Shown here piece by piece: positions 1 to 8,067 of a stretch of DNA of 20,739 nucleotides. The position numbers and the translations under genes are program-made. Numbering within the stretch: the first letter of the stretch is position 1; each line of letters starts with the position of its first letter. The DNA is from UBA3076 sp964646435 (GTDB taxonomy: Bacteria > Desulfobacterota > Dissulfuribacteria > Dissulfuribacterales > UBA3076): positions 1-20,739 of the forward strand of contig CAZYEJ010000039.1 of NCBI GenBank assembly GCA_964646435.1. The letters run 5' to 3'. The notes beneath the pieces were generated by a model, which worked only from the letters and a program-made list of their open reading frames with translations, was not told the DNA's origin and ran no database searches.

Positions 1-64
1 GGAATCCAGTGAATAGTCGCAAAATGTAATCTACCCCAACTTATTGAGAAATTACTTAAAAAAT

Positions 65-182
65 AGGTAATACATCTACATCTTTGTGTTTTTCCTAGTT
101 TCCAGTTTCCAGTTTCCAGTTTCACTGCAAAATACAAGATCAACAAAGTGTAAACTACTTTTGACTCGTCGTGAAGAATGCC
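65..182 (+). repeat. Dispersed intergenic repeat, copy A
   Basis: This stretch 3' of fabZ is a diverged copy of the right part of the element at 14414-14518. Both begin AGGTAA, share ATCTACATCTTTGT, then a TTTTCC run, an arm ending TTTCAC, and the block ATCAACAAAGTGTAAACTAC followed by a nearly identical tail ending ATGCC. Copy A carries a longer arm (four 7-bp units, 97-124). Positions 1-64 do not clearly match the left half of the 14317 copy, so the left part is lost, diverged or outside the window. No open reading frame is seen in 1-186. Confidence 0.75.
97..124 (+). repeat. Four-unit 7-bp tandem repeat
   Basis: AGTTTCC is repeated exactly three times (97-103, 104-110, 111-117), followed by AGTTTCA (118-124). 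It forms the arm of repeat copy A. The equivalent place in the 14.4 kb copy has AATTTCAAATTTC instead. Confidence 0.9.
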
Positions 183-186
183 GAAT

Positions 187-633
187 TTAATAAGCGGCCG
201 CTATAAGCACAGCCTCTGCCGCGATTTTACCATCGACAGATGCCTTACCTTCCATCCTCCATATCATCGATTTACGTTTTATGAGTTTTAAATCCATAAT
301 CAACTGGTCGCCTGGGATCACCTGCCTTCTGAAGCGCACATCATCCATTCCTGCAAATACCAACAGCTTGCCCTCAAGACTATCCGGATCTGTATTCTTG
401 GCAAAAAGGATCCCTGTCTGTGCCATGGCCTCCAGGATAAGGACCCCGGGCATAATAGGCTCTCCGGGGAAGTGACCCTGAAAAAAAGGCTCATTTATTG
501 TAACGTTCTTAAGTGATTTGATACCTATACCAGGTTCAACGCTCAAAACACGGTCAACCAGCAAAAAAGGATACCTGTGAGGCAACAGGGCCGATATATC
601 TTTTATTCGGAGTTGGCTATGCATCGTTTCCAT
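187..633 (-). CDS. fabZ: 3-hydroxyacyl-ACP dehydratase FabZ
   Basis: A hot-dog fold dehydratase of type II fatty acid synthesis that removes water from (3R)-hydroxyacyl-ACP in the cytoplasm; it also draws on the acyl-ACP pool that feeds lipid A. The 148-residue length is normal. The family signature GHFPGEPIMPGVLILEAMAQ spans residues 53-72 and includes catalytic His54 and Glu68; LLPHRYPFLLVDRV precedes it, as usual. The ATG at 633 overlaps the 3' end of lpxD by 17 bp. A second in-frame ATG at 624 would give a protein three residues shorter; the purine-rich GGAAAAGAAA stretch just before 633 favours the first. Placement after lpxD is the classic lpxD-fabZ order, but lpxA is not seen in the remaining 186 bases downstream, which hold a repeat. 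Confidence 0.97.
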   Translation of the reverse strand: METMHSQLRIKDISALLPHRYPFLLVDRVLSVEPGIGIKSLKNVTINEPFFQGHFPGEPIMPGVLILEAMAQTGILFAKNTDPDSLEGKLLVFAGMDDVRFRRQVIPGDQLIMDLKLIKRKSMIWRMEGKASVDGKIAAEAVLIAAAY

Positions 634-1669
634 TTTCTTTTCCTAATAATCTGTCTTCAAGTCTGTCTATACGTCCTTTAAGATCACGGACTTGCTTTAC
701 CATCTCAGGAAGGCGCTTGAGAGCGCTCCCAACCCTTAAAAACAATTTGTGAGGCATTGCAGGAGACCCTGTAACTACCTCGCCCGCTGCCAGACTTTTG
801 GTAACTCCGGATTGCGCACCTACCATGACTCGATCCCCCAATTCTATATGACCTCCTAGACCGACCTGACCTCCCAGCACCACGCCCTTACCTATACGGG
901 TACTCCCTGCAATACCGACAAAGGCCACAAGCAATGAGTCGGCCCCTATAGACACGTTGTGGGCAACCTGTACAAGGTTATCGATCTTGGTGCCCCGACC
1001 TATACGGGTTTCTCCCAGGGCTGCCCTGTCTATAGTGCAATTGGCACCTATCTCTACATCGTCCTCTATCACGACTATGCCAATCTGGGGAATTTTCACA
1101 TGGGATTCACCACGCCTGGCATAGCCAAACCCGTCGCTTCCGATCACCGTCCCTGCATGTACTGCCACCCTTTTCCCCAGGCGACAGCCCTCATACACTA
1201 CTACATTGGGATACAAGGTTGTCTCGTCCTCAATATATACATCATTTCCCACATACACCCCCGGATGAAGGGTCACATATGGACCAATGCGCACCCTATC
1301 ACCAATAAATACTCCGGGATATATACTGACATTCCGGTCTATTTCACAATTCGATCCCACATGTGCCTCTGAACTCACCCCCAACGCGCTGAAAGGCTTA
1401 TCTGAAAAGGCAGATGCTGTTAAGGCATAGGCGAGATATGGATCTTTAACCAGAATAGAGGGACGATCCAGCAGGTAGGGCCAGTCCTTTGGAAGTATCA
1501 GGGCCCCTGCCCTACTCTTCTCCACCTCCTCCCTATAGCGAGATCCGACAGCAAAACTTATTTCGTCCGGCCCTGCAGCCGTCAAGGCCTGAATTCCTGA
1601 TACAGAAAAATCCTTTAACCCTTTCAGATCCCCTTCGATCAAAAGTGCTATTTCTCTGAGTGTCTTCAT
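617..1669 (-). CDS. lpxD: UDP-3-O-(3-hydroxyacyl)glucosamine N-acyltransferase LpxD
   Basis: The third enzyme of lipid A synthesis. It moves a 3-hydroxyacyl chain from ACP to the 2-amino group of UDP-3-O-acyl-glucosamine at the inner face of the cytoplasmic membrane. The 350 residues show the N-terminal uridine-binding region (about 1-95), a long left-handed beta-helix of hexapeptide repeats (about 100-295, e.g. IGDRVRIGPYVTLHPGVYVG) and a C-terminal helix (about 310-345). The active-site histidine is His237 in VQVAHNVSIG, matching His239 of the E. coli enzyme; HAGTVIGSDGFGYA (171-184) is another family hallmark. Start is the ATG at 1669; the only upstream purine stretch is weak. It follows bamA by 53 bp of tandem-repeat DNA where many genomes carry skp/ompH, and overlaps fabZ, so the two are likely translationally coupled. 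Confidence 0.97.
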   Translation of the reverse strand: MKTLREIALLIEGDLKGLKDFSVSGIQALTAAGPDEISFAVGSRYREEVEKSRAGALILPKDWPYLLDRPSILVKDPYLAYALTASAFSDKPFSALGVSSEAHVGSNCEIDRNVSIYPGVFIGDRVRIGPYVTLHPGVYVGNDVYIEDETTLYPNVVVYEGCRLGKRVAVHAGTVIGSDGFGYARRGESHVKIPQIGIVVIEDDVEIGANCTIDRAALGETRIGRGTKIDNLVQVAHNVSIGADSLLVAFVGIAGSTRIGKGVVLGGQVGLGGHIELGDRVMVGAQSGVTKSLAAGEVVTGSPAMPHKLFLRVGSALKRLPEMVKQVRDLKGRIDRLEDRLLGKENGNDA

Positions 1670-1675
1670 GGTTTA

Positions 1676-1728
1676 CCAATCACTAAATCACACAATCACT
1701 AAATTCACCAAATTCACCAAATTCAAAA
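1676..1728 (+). repeat. Short tandem repeats between lpxD and bamA
   Basis: Two kinds of unit follow each other: a 16-bp period with AATCACTAAAT appearing twice, then a 9-bp period AATTCACCA, AATTCACCA, AATTCAAAA (1702-1728). The last unit overlaps the bamA stop codon (1723-1725). It is the whole bamA-lpxD spacer, sitting where skp/ompH is often found. Confidence 0.75.
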
Positions 1729-4443
1729 ACTTCCTCCCATCCTGAATTCCCAGTTGCTCGCGTCATCCCCCTTCTCTTTACTTATATTGAAACCCCATTC
1801 TATGCGAAGAGGCCCCATGGGAGACAGCCACCTTATGCCTGGACCCACAGACATGCGTGTAGTTTGATTTTTGTAACCATTACCATCGTCCCAGCAATTT
1901 CCCATATCCAAAAAGATTACACCATTCAGACCCATGTTTTCCAGCAACGGAAAGATGGTCTCAAGCTGTACAAAACCCATGTAGTTTCCGCCGACTCGAT
2001 CGTCATCGTCGCTCTTTGGATCTGTAGGACTTATACGGCCATACTTGAAACCTCTAACAGAGTCAATCCCGCCCAGGAAAAAGCGCTCATAAATAGGGAG
2101 TTTCCCTCCGCTCCCCTCGGTCACATAGCCAGCTCCGCCCCTCACGTGGCCAATGATAGCCTTCCAGATGGGATGATAATAGCTGATACCGCCTTCCAGT
2201 TTCACAAAGGCACAATCACCGCCAAAGACCCCCCCTGCATATTCAATTGAGACTTTGTTGTTCCAGCCGTGGGAAGGATTGTAGTAATCATCTCTTGTGT
2301 CATAGGTGAGACCAGTGCCTACAGACCTGGTAGAATGGATATCCTGTGAATCCTCTATGATTGTTGATGCATCGTCAGAAACGTCCGACATATCAGTATT
2401 ATCCATTCTCAGCTTAACAAACGCACTGAGATCATCGTTCAGGGGGTAGCCAAAACGCACCGCACCTCCCGTGCTTTCTTTTGTGTAATCGTCATATTCC
2501 CGCTCCCAATTGTACATTTCAATACCAAAAGAAAGTCGAGTATCCCTGAAATAAGGCTCGACAAAACTCAGTGAGTATCGATTAGTCTCCGAGCCAAGTA
2601 TACCCTTGAAACTCAAGGTCTGACCCTTCCCGAGGAAATTCCTCTGACTAATCTCCCCCATAAGCATTATATTTTCCACTGAGCTATAACCTGCCCCTAC
2701 GCTGAAGGTGCCGGTTGCCCGCTCTTTGACCCCTACCTTGAGGTTCATATATTCTTCGCTGCTCCCTTTGCTAGGGACAAGATTTACATCCTCAAAGTAG
2801 CCCAACCTGTTCAGCCTTTGGGTACTCTTTCTGAACCCGGAAGCGCTGAAAGGCTCAAGCTCTTCGACCCTGAGTTCCCTCCTGATGACTTTATCCCTGG
2901 TCCTTGTATTTCCAACTATTTCTATTCGTTCAAACTTTACACTTGGACCTGTATTCACCAGCAATGTGATGTTTACGAGCTTTTTATCCGGGTCCTCTTC
3001 AATCCTCGGAGTAATATCGGCATAGGCAAAACCCTCATCTGCATATATATCTGTAAGCTTCAATATATCCTGGCGAAGTACCTGCCGGCTAAAAATAGGC
3101 TCTTGAGTGATCTCAAGCTCGCTTAAAAGTTTTTCCTTGTCCTTAAAAAAGTCCTGCTCTATATCTACTTGACCCACTCCATAACGACTCCCCTCTTCTA
3201 TGGGAATTGTGATATAAAGCCAGGCATTTTTCCTCCGGACCGTAGGACGGCCCACTTTGGCATCCACATAACCCCGATTATGGTAATAGGCGGCAATCCT
3301 TCCGAGATCTCTCTCCAGGGCGTCCTGTTTTAAGACAGCCTGGTCCCCCTTAAACAGGGCCACGATATTGTTCCAGGAAGGAATCCAGATAGGTTTTTTC
3401 TCTGAGGTCTCCAGCAATTTTTTCAATTCCTTATCAGAAAAAACATGGTTACCCTGGAACTCAATGGCCTTGATGCGGACTTGCTCTCCTTCCTTAATCT
3501 CAAATATCACATCGGCTGCCTGCCCTGATACCGGTTCCACCGAAGCCAGAATACTGGCTCCAGCATAGCCCTTTTCCGCATATAGGGCACTGATCTTCTC
3601 GGCATTTTCCTGAAGGGTTTTTTCCTGAATAATGGTATATGGCTTAAGATCTATGACCTCGCGTATTTTTTCATCTGAAATTTCTTTATTGCCGGAAAAT
3701 TTGATTTTTTGTATGATAGGCTTTTCTTTCACAATAAAGGTCACGATGCGACCGGAAGGACTTTCATTGACATCCACCTGCACGTCATTGAAAAAATCCA
3801 TCTTATATATCCTCTTAATATCAGAGGCAATAATCTCAGGATCAAAGAGGTCACCGTCCCTGGTCACAGTCGTCTGTAGAATTGCGTCGGTATCCACTCT
3901 CCTGTTACCACTGACACATATTTCCGTTACCAGGTAAGGGGCAGCCAGGACCTTTACCATCTCGGCTTCCATCTGATCCAGAAGCATACTCATCTCGCGC
4001 CGGTCCCCTTTAGTAAAGAGAATCCTAGGCTCACCAGCAATATCTTCCAGGTCAACGAGCCTTAAATTCAGGCCCAACCACTCTCCAAGGCAACTAATAC
4101 TCCCATAAAACACAAACTGAACCTGTTGGGCCTTTCCAGCTTTAATAACATCATCCAAAGACCCTGGTAGTTTGTCTTTTGACAAAAGCACTATATATCC
4201 ACGAGATTCAAGGCGCTCGGAAAGTCCTTCCCTTACCTCATCTGCCAGGCATGACTTATCTTTTGGTCCATAATAAGCCAGTGGTGTCCCGAGAATGGTC
4301 GCAGATGGAAGAGAAATGCCCCCCATGGTACTGGAGACCGGAATAAATTGAAAAGGCAGAGACAAAACCAGACATACGGCAAGCAAATAAAATGATCTGT
4401 ATATAAAGACTATCAGTCTTCGTAGGACATTAGATGTTTTCAT
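1723..4443 (-). CDS. bamA: Outer membrane protein assembly factor BamA
   Basis: The central Omp85-family subunit of the BAM complex, which folds beta-barrel proteins into the outer membrane. Of 906 residues, about 1-40 form a signal sequence (hydrophobic FYLLAVCLVLSLPFQFI). Residues 45-165 form an extra domain with VFYGSISCLGEWLGLNLRLVD (111-131), resembling the TolB-N/FlgO-like fold. Five POTRA repeats follow at about 170-241, 242-321, 322-420, 421-500 and 501-577. The 16-stranded barrel is about 578-906, with the conserved VRGF loop motif at 796-799 and a C-terminal Phe, the usual OMP signal. E. coli BamA is 810 residues, so the extra length is mainly the N-terminal domain. Start is the ATG at 4443 with GGGA upstream. 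An overlapping ATG at 4447 opens only a five-codon frame. lolD lies 187 bp upstream, across a large inverted repeat. Confidence 0.97.
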   Translation of the reverse strand: MKTSNVLRRLIVFIYRSFYLLAVCLVLSLPFQFIPVSSTMGGISLPSATILGTPLAYYGPKDKSCLADEVREGLSERLESRGYIVLLSKDKLPGSLDDVIKAGKAQQVQFVFYGSISCLGEWLGLNLRLVDLEDIAGEPRILFTKGDRREMSMLLDQMEAEMVKVLAAPYLVTEICVSGNRRVDTDAILQTTVTRDGDLFDPEIIASDIKRIYKMDFFNDVQVDVNESPSGRIVTFIVKEKPIIQKIKFSGNKEISDEKIREVIDLKPYTIIQEKTLQENAEKISALYAEKGYAGASILASVEPVSGQAADVIFEIKEGEQVRIKAIEFQGNHVFSDKELKKLLETSEKKPIWIPSWNNIVALFKGDQAVLKQDALERDLGRIAAYYHNRGYVDAKVGRPTVRRKNAWLYITIPIEEGSRYGVGQVDIEQDFFKDKEKLLSELEITQEPIFSRQVLRQDILKLTDIYADEGFAYADITPRIEEDPDKKLVNITLLVNTGPSVKFERIEIVGNTRTRDKVIRRELRVEELEPFSASGFRKSTQRLNRLGYFEDVNLVPSKGSSEEYMNLKVGVKERATGTFSVGAGYSSVENIMLMGEISQRNFLGKGQTLSFKGILGSETNRYSLSFVEPYFRDTRLSFGIEMYNWEREYDDYTKESTGGAVRFGYPLNDDLSAFVKLRMDNTDMSDVSDDASTIIEDSQDIHSTRSVGTGLTYDTRDDYYNPSHGWNNKVSIEYAGGVFGGDCAFVKLEGGISYYHPIWKAIIGHVRGGAGYVTEGSGGKLPIYERFFLGGIDSVRGFKYGRISPTDPKSDDDDRVGGNYMGFVQLETIFPLLENMGLNGVIFLDMGNCWDDGNGYKNQTTRMSVGPGIRWLSPMGPLRIEWGFNISKEKGDDASNWEFRMGGSF

Positions 4444-4512
4444 TCATTTTTCCCAATATAAAATCAAGATAACCGTTTACGGGGTTACAGCGCCCGTTGT
4501 ACCGCAATTCAC

Positions 4513-4633
4513 TGAACTGTGAGCGTTTACAGGGCATCGTATCTGCTTTGTTGTCGGGCACTTGAAGTACAGGGAGTACGTCTGCGTACCCTCCGCCTCA
4601 CATCTGCAGCACCCTGTAAACGCTCACAGTTCA
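4513..4633. repeat. Perfect 22-bp inverted repeat between lolD and bamA
   Basis: Arms 4513-4534 and 4612-4633 are exact reverse complements (core CTGTGAGCGTTTACAGGG), separated by 77 bp that contain a smaller imperfect stem (AGGGAGTACG near 4571 with CGTACCCT near 4585). The right arm begins exactly with the lolD stop codon (4631-4633). A third partial copy, CGTTTACGGGG, lies at 4474-4484, 50 bp from the matching bases of the left arm. In a lolD-bamA transcript this would fold into a very stable hairpin right after lolD. It has no T-run typical of an intrinsic terminator. Confidence 0.9.
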
Positions 4634-5425
4634 AGATATACTCCCAACACCAAAACCCTTAAGTTCAGAGGCGTTGAGCTCAACGGCCCGGCCCTCTGCC
4701 AACCCGATACATCGGTCCATACGGCTTGCCAAGGCCAAATTATGGGTAACAACTACCACGGTTGTGCCGTATCGTCTATTTAAGGTAAAAATTAATTCCG
4801 CGGCCTTCTCTCCAGTCCTTTCGTCTAGATTTCCAGTAGGTTCGTCAGCAAGGAGCAACCGGGGTTTTCTTACCATGGCCCTTGCCAGGGCTACTCGCTG
4901 CTGCTCACCACCTGAGAGCTGACCAACGCGGTGATCAAATCTCCTTTCAAGACCAATTTCAGCCAGTATGTCCTTTGCCATTTCCCTGGCTTTGGGCCTG
5001 GATTCACCAGCCACAAGACACGGCATCATAACATTCTCAAGTGCAGAAAACTCCGGCAAGAGGTGATGAAACTGAAAGACAAATCCCAGTTCTTCATTAC
5101 GAAACCTGGAGAGTTTAGTATCATTCCAGGAAAATACGTCCTCTCCAAAGTGGAGAACCTTACCGCTGGTTGGGCAATCCAGAGTGCCCAGTATGTGAAG
5201 AAGGGAGGTCTTCCCAACCCCTGAAGCCCCAACTACTCCAACGATTTCACCAGAATAAATCGAACACTTGAAATCCTTCAGCACCTCTACCTTGAGTCCG
5301 TTGTTCGAAAAGGCCTTTCTAAGACCATCAATTTCTAAAACCAAGGTTTTGCCGCTCAACCTGCAAGGAGACAAAGGGTCTTTTGTACTAGCAGACTCTA
5401 ACAAAGTTTTTTGAACTCCAGCCAT
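4631..5425 (-). CDS. lolD: LolD-type lipoprotein-releasing ABC transporter ATP-binding protein
   Basis: An ABC ATPase that would energise LolCE to release outer-membrane lipoproteins from the inner membrane. Numbered from the ATG at 5425 (264 residues): Walker A GASGVGKTS 66-74, Q-loop Gln118, signature LSGGEQQRVA 170-179, Walker B with LLLADEPTGNLD 190-201, H-loop His228. The FQFHHLLPEFSALENVMMP segment is typical of the LolD/MacB-type family. LolD proteins are about 230 residues, so the true start may lie further in, for example a TTG before VLEIDGL. The open frame also runs back to a TTG at 5485, adding a hydrophobic stretch (MGSFFLLTFILYMAG) that is AT-rich and promoter-like. No candidate start has a good Shine-Dalgarno. 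No LolC/E permease is adjacent, so a different substrate is possible. Confidence 0.88.
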   Translation of the reverse strand: MAGVQKTLLESASTKDPLSPCRLSGKTLVLEIDGLRKAFSNNGLKVEVLKDFKCSIYSGEIVGVVGASGVGKTSLLHILGTLDCPTSGKVLHFGEDVFSWNDTKLSRFRNEELGFVFQFHHLLPEFSALENVMMPCLVAGESRPKAREMAKDILAEIGLERRFDHRVGQLSGGEQQRVALARAMVRKPRLLLADEPTGNLDERTGEKAAELIFTLNRRYGTTVVVVTHNLALASRMDRCIGLAEGRAVELNASELKGFGVGSIS

Positions 5426-5505
5426 ATATAGAATAAAAGTAAGTAAAAAAAATGATCCCATTGATAACAAATAAGACCATCTCAATCAAGTAAAGAGGTA
5501 CATGA

Positions 5506-5597
5506 AATGTTGAATGTTGAGTTTTGAATTAAGGTAAAGTATATGTTTTTTAAATTTTCTTCCACAATTCAACATTCAGCATTCACAATTTAGCATT
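5506..5597. repeat. Imperfect inverted repeat in the lolD/GH57 divergent region
   Basis: The left arm near 5506-5530 (AATGTTGAATGTTGAG...) pairs imperfectly with the right arm at about 5566-5588 (AATTCAACATTCAGCATTC), with roughly four mismatches over 23 bp. The middle holds AAGGTAA (5531-5537) and TTTTAAATTTTCTTCC, in the same order as the cores of the elements at 65 and 14414. The rest of the divergent gap carries no recognisable gene. Confidence 0.65.
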
Positions 5598-5620
5598 ATC
5601 TATAAACAGGAAGACACAAT

Positions 5621-7753
5621 ATGTCCAAACTGCCTGTCCTTTTCGGTCTCCATAACCATCAACCTCTTGGCAACTTTAACCAAGTTATAGAGAGGTTGAC
5701 CAACACGTGCTATCGCCCTCTTCTGCAAGCCATCTCCAAGGCCTCATGGCTTTCATTTTCCATCCATGTCAGCGGAACCCTTCTTTCCTGGTGGGAGGAC
5801 AACGATACTGGAATTATTGACCTCTTGGGCAGCATGGCAGATGAAGGACAAATAGAACTTTTGGGCGGTGGTTTTTATGAACCGGTCCTTGCTGCCATAT
5901 CCAGAGAGGACAGAAAAGAACAAATACTAAAACTCAGTGAATACCTTGAGCGGCGTCTTGGGCAAAGGCCCAAAGGAGTCTGGCTTACAGAGAGGGTATG
6001 GGAAAACCAGATAATTGAGGATCTGTTGGATGCAGGCATACAATTTGTTGTCGTAGATGACCGGCATTTCCTTGTAACAGGTTTTAATAAAGAAGATCTC
6101 CATGGCTACTATCTCACAGAGTCAGGTGGAGAGACACTGGCGGTTTTTCCGATAGATGAGACTTTGCGTTATCTTATCCCTTTTCTGCCAATGAACAAGC
6201 TTGAGGCATACTTGAGACAGATTGCCGTAAAAGGGAAAATGGCTATTTATATGGACGACGGAGAAAAATTCGGCGCTTGGCCCGGGACTCATAAGTGGGT
6301 TTACGAAGACGGATGGCTTGATAATTTTCTGGAGTCCACTTCCCGTTGGAAAGAAGAATACATTGACTGGACTACATTTTCACAAGTCATGGACAAAGTG
6401 CCAGCATCAGGTATCTGCTATCTCCCCAACGCATCCTATGAGGAGATGGAGCAGTGGGCTCTTCCTGCAGACAATATTCTAAAGCTCCAGGAATTGATCA
6501 AGTCCTTGGGCCCGGAAGCCAAAGAGGTGTACAAGCCATTTTTGCGTGGAGGGCACTGGAAAAATTTCTTTGTGAAGTATCCAGAATCAAACCACATGCA
6601 CAAACGCACTTCTGCTGTAAGCCGGATGAGCCTCAATACCCGCTTACCCGACAGACAGGCCAGGGATTATATCCTTTCGGCCCAGTGTAATGACGCGTAT
6701 TGGCATGGTATCTTCGGCGGTCTTTATCTTCCACATTTAAGAAATGCTGTGTGGCAGTCAGTACTCAAGGCCGAGGCCAGACTCCGCAAAGGACAAGACC
6801 TCTCAATCGAGGAATCGGATATTAACAAAGACGGCCTCCCGGAGATCATCATTTCGTCTGGAGATGCCTGTCTGATCTTTGAACCACACTCTGGTGGACA
6901 GTTAGTTGAGTTCTCCCTGTTCGACCCTCCCAACAACTATTGCAACACCCTGACCAGAAGGCCTGAAGCATACCATCAGGCCCTGAGAAAAACCCTGGAG
7001 AATGGGATATGCGACAATAACGGAGAACTAAGTGAAGGTGTCTCAAGCATCCACAAGCTTACAAAAACAGCGGACCTTTCCATGCTGGATGAACTCACAT
7101 ACGATTGGTACAGGAGGAATTCCTTTATAGATCACTTTTTCGACCCAACGGCCATCCTCGGTGATTTCAAGAGATGCGACTTCAGAGAATGGGGGGATTT
7201 TGCCAACCAGCCCTTTGAGTCCCGTATTGACGGGGGAACTCTTGTTTTTGTGAGAGATGGGGGTCTTTATGTGCCCGGCTTCCCCAAAAGGCCGGTTCAA
7301 CTGACCAAGAGCTTCATATTCAAAAATAGGGGCATGGCAATCACTGCCAAATACGCCCTTAAGAACGATTCTATTGACCGGATAAACTGCCGATTTGGTG
7401 TAGAATGGAATATTTTTCCGGCATTTCTGGCCTTAGGAAACGGAAAAATCCTTGTGGAAGGACAAGAACAGAATTTCAGTTCTCCCTGGGAGCAGACAGG
7501 GAATAAGATAACCTTTGTGGATCAGGCGATAGGCGCCGAACTCCATATTGACCTTGGCCGGGACAGCACTATCTGGGGATTCCCGGTAAACACGGTAGCC
7601 CAATCAGAGAACGGTTATGAAAAGACCGTCCAGGCTATTTCCATCATGGCCCATCAAGAACTGATACTTGAACCAGGAGAGGAATGGCAACGAGGAATCA
7701 CCTGGCAGGTGGAGACAGCAGCCCTGAAGAGCGCCTTTTATCCAGGCCCTTAA
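5621..7753 (+). CDS. GH57 alpha-glucan enzyme (4-alpha-glucanotransferase / alpha-amylase)
   Basis: A cytoplasmic glycoside hydrolase family 57 enzyme acting on alpha-1,4-glucans such as glycogen or maltodextrin. It has 710 residues, close to the Thermococcus litoralis 4-alpha-glucanotransferase. GH57 motifs: HNHQP at 11-15 (region 1), GGGFYEPVL at 82-90 (region 2), WLTERVWE at 121-128 with the retaining nucleophile Glu124 (region 3), and YMDDGEKFGAWP at 210-221 with the acid/base Asp at 212/213 (region 4). The barrel is followed by the all-alpha DUF1925-type region (about 280-380) and a C-terminal beta-sandwich DUF1926-type region (about 410-705). Start is the ATG at 5621, with AGGA 10 bp upstream. 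There is no signal peptide. Transferase versus amylase activity cannot be settled from sequence. No glycogen genes are next to it. Confidence 0.93.
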   Translation: MSKLPVLFGLHNHQPLGNFNQVIERLTNTCYRPLLQAISKASWLSFSIHVSGTLLSWWEDNDTGIIDLLGSMADEGQIELLGGGFYEPVLAAISREDRKEQILKLSEYLERRLGQRPKGVWLTERVWENQIIEDLLDAGIQFVVVDDRHFLVTGFNKEDLHGYYLTESGGETLAVFPIDETLRYLIPFLPMNKLEAYLRQIAVKGKMAIYMDDGEKFGAWPGTHKWVYEDGWLDNFLESTSRWKEEYIDWTTFSQVMDKVPASGICYLPNASYEEMEQWALPADNILKLQELIKSLGPEAKEVYKPFLRGGHWKNFFVKYPESNHMHKRTSAVSRMSLNTRLPDRQARDYILSAQCNDAYWHGIFGGLYLPHLRNAVWQSVLKAEARLRKGQDLSIEESDINKDGLPEIIISSGDACLIFEPHSGGQLVEFSLFDPPNNYCNTLTRRPEAYHQALRKTLENGICDNNGELSEGVSSIHKLTKTADLSMLDELTYDWYRRNSFIDHFFDPTAILGDFKRCDFREWGDFANQPFESRIDGGTLVFVRDGGLYVPGFPKRPVQLTKSFIFKNRGMAITAKYALKNDSIDRINCRFGVEWNIFPAFLALGNGKILVEGQEQNFSSPWEQTGNKITFVDQAIGAELHIDLGRDSTIWGFPVNTVAQSENGYEKTVQAISIMAHQELILEPGEEWQRGITWQVETAALKSAFYPGP

Positions 7754-7758
7754 CATCT

Positions 7759-8052
7759 TCAGCTCAGGATATAGTTACCCCCCTCTATACGCAGGCCCAT
7801 ACCCTTTACTATTGCAGTAGATACCGTCTTTCTGGCTGTTGCCAGAATTCGCCCAAAGGTCTGTCTGGAAATGCCCATCCGTACAGCAGCAGCGTCCTGA
7901 TCCATTCCCTCCATATCGCTCATACGCAATGCCTCAAAACCTTCAACAGTCAGAACAATTTCATCAAGACCGCGCAACGGTATGCCCCTTGGCTTAAAAT
8001 AGGTCACTGCAGGCTCTTGATCAACTTTTCGCCATTTAGGGGGTCTGGCCAT
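7759..8052 (-). CDS. DUF134 (UPF0251) family DNA-binding protein
   Basis: A small protein of 97 residues. The family pattern is clear: TYFKPRGIPLRGLDEIVLTVEGFEALRMSDMEG, then a sigma-70 region 4-like helix-turn-helix in DQDAAAVRMGISRQTFGRILATAR (51-74), and the closing LRIEGGNYIL. Family members are putative regulators, often encoded near NifX/NafY-like dinitrogenase cofactor proteins, but none is seen here. Members known to me usually have a cysteine pair near the N-terminus (RKCRRVC); here that region reads PPKWRKVDQ with no cysteine. Start is the ATG at 8052 behind a strong GGAGGA. It follows hisC by 15 bp, so it is the last gene of the operon, and it meets GH57 with a 5-bp gap. Confidence 0.9.
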   Translation of the reverse strand: MARPPKWRKVDQEPAVTYFKPRGIPLRGLDEIVLTVEGFEALRMSDMEGMDQDAAAVRMGISRQTFGRILATARKTVSTAIVKGMGLRIEGGNYILS

Positions 8053-8067
8053 AATTTTTCCTCCGGC

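Noticed and set aside
97..124. Possible CRISPR-like repeat
   Set aside because: Units are 7 bp and directly adjacent with no spacers, and no cas genes are present.
959..1372. 137-codon plus-strand frame opposite lpxD
   Set aside because: It lies wholly antisense to a clear lpxD; composition reflects the hexapeptide-repeat coding strand.
1864..2250. 128-codon plus-strand frame opposite the BamA barrel
   Set aside because: Antisense shadow of a certain gene; no domain or start signal.
4518..4531. CRP-type site TGTGA..
   Set aside because: The half-sites are spaced 4 bp apart rather than the 6 bp of CRP sites; a dyad of another type fits better.
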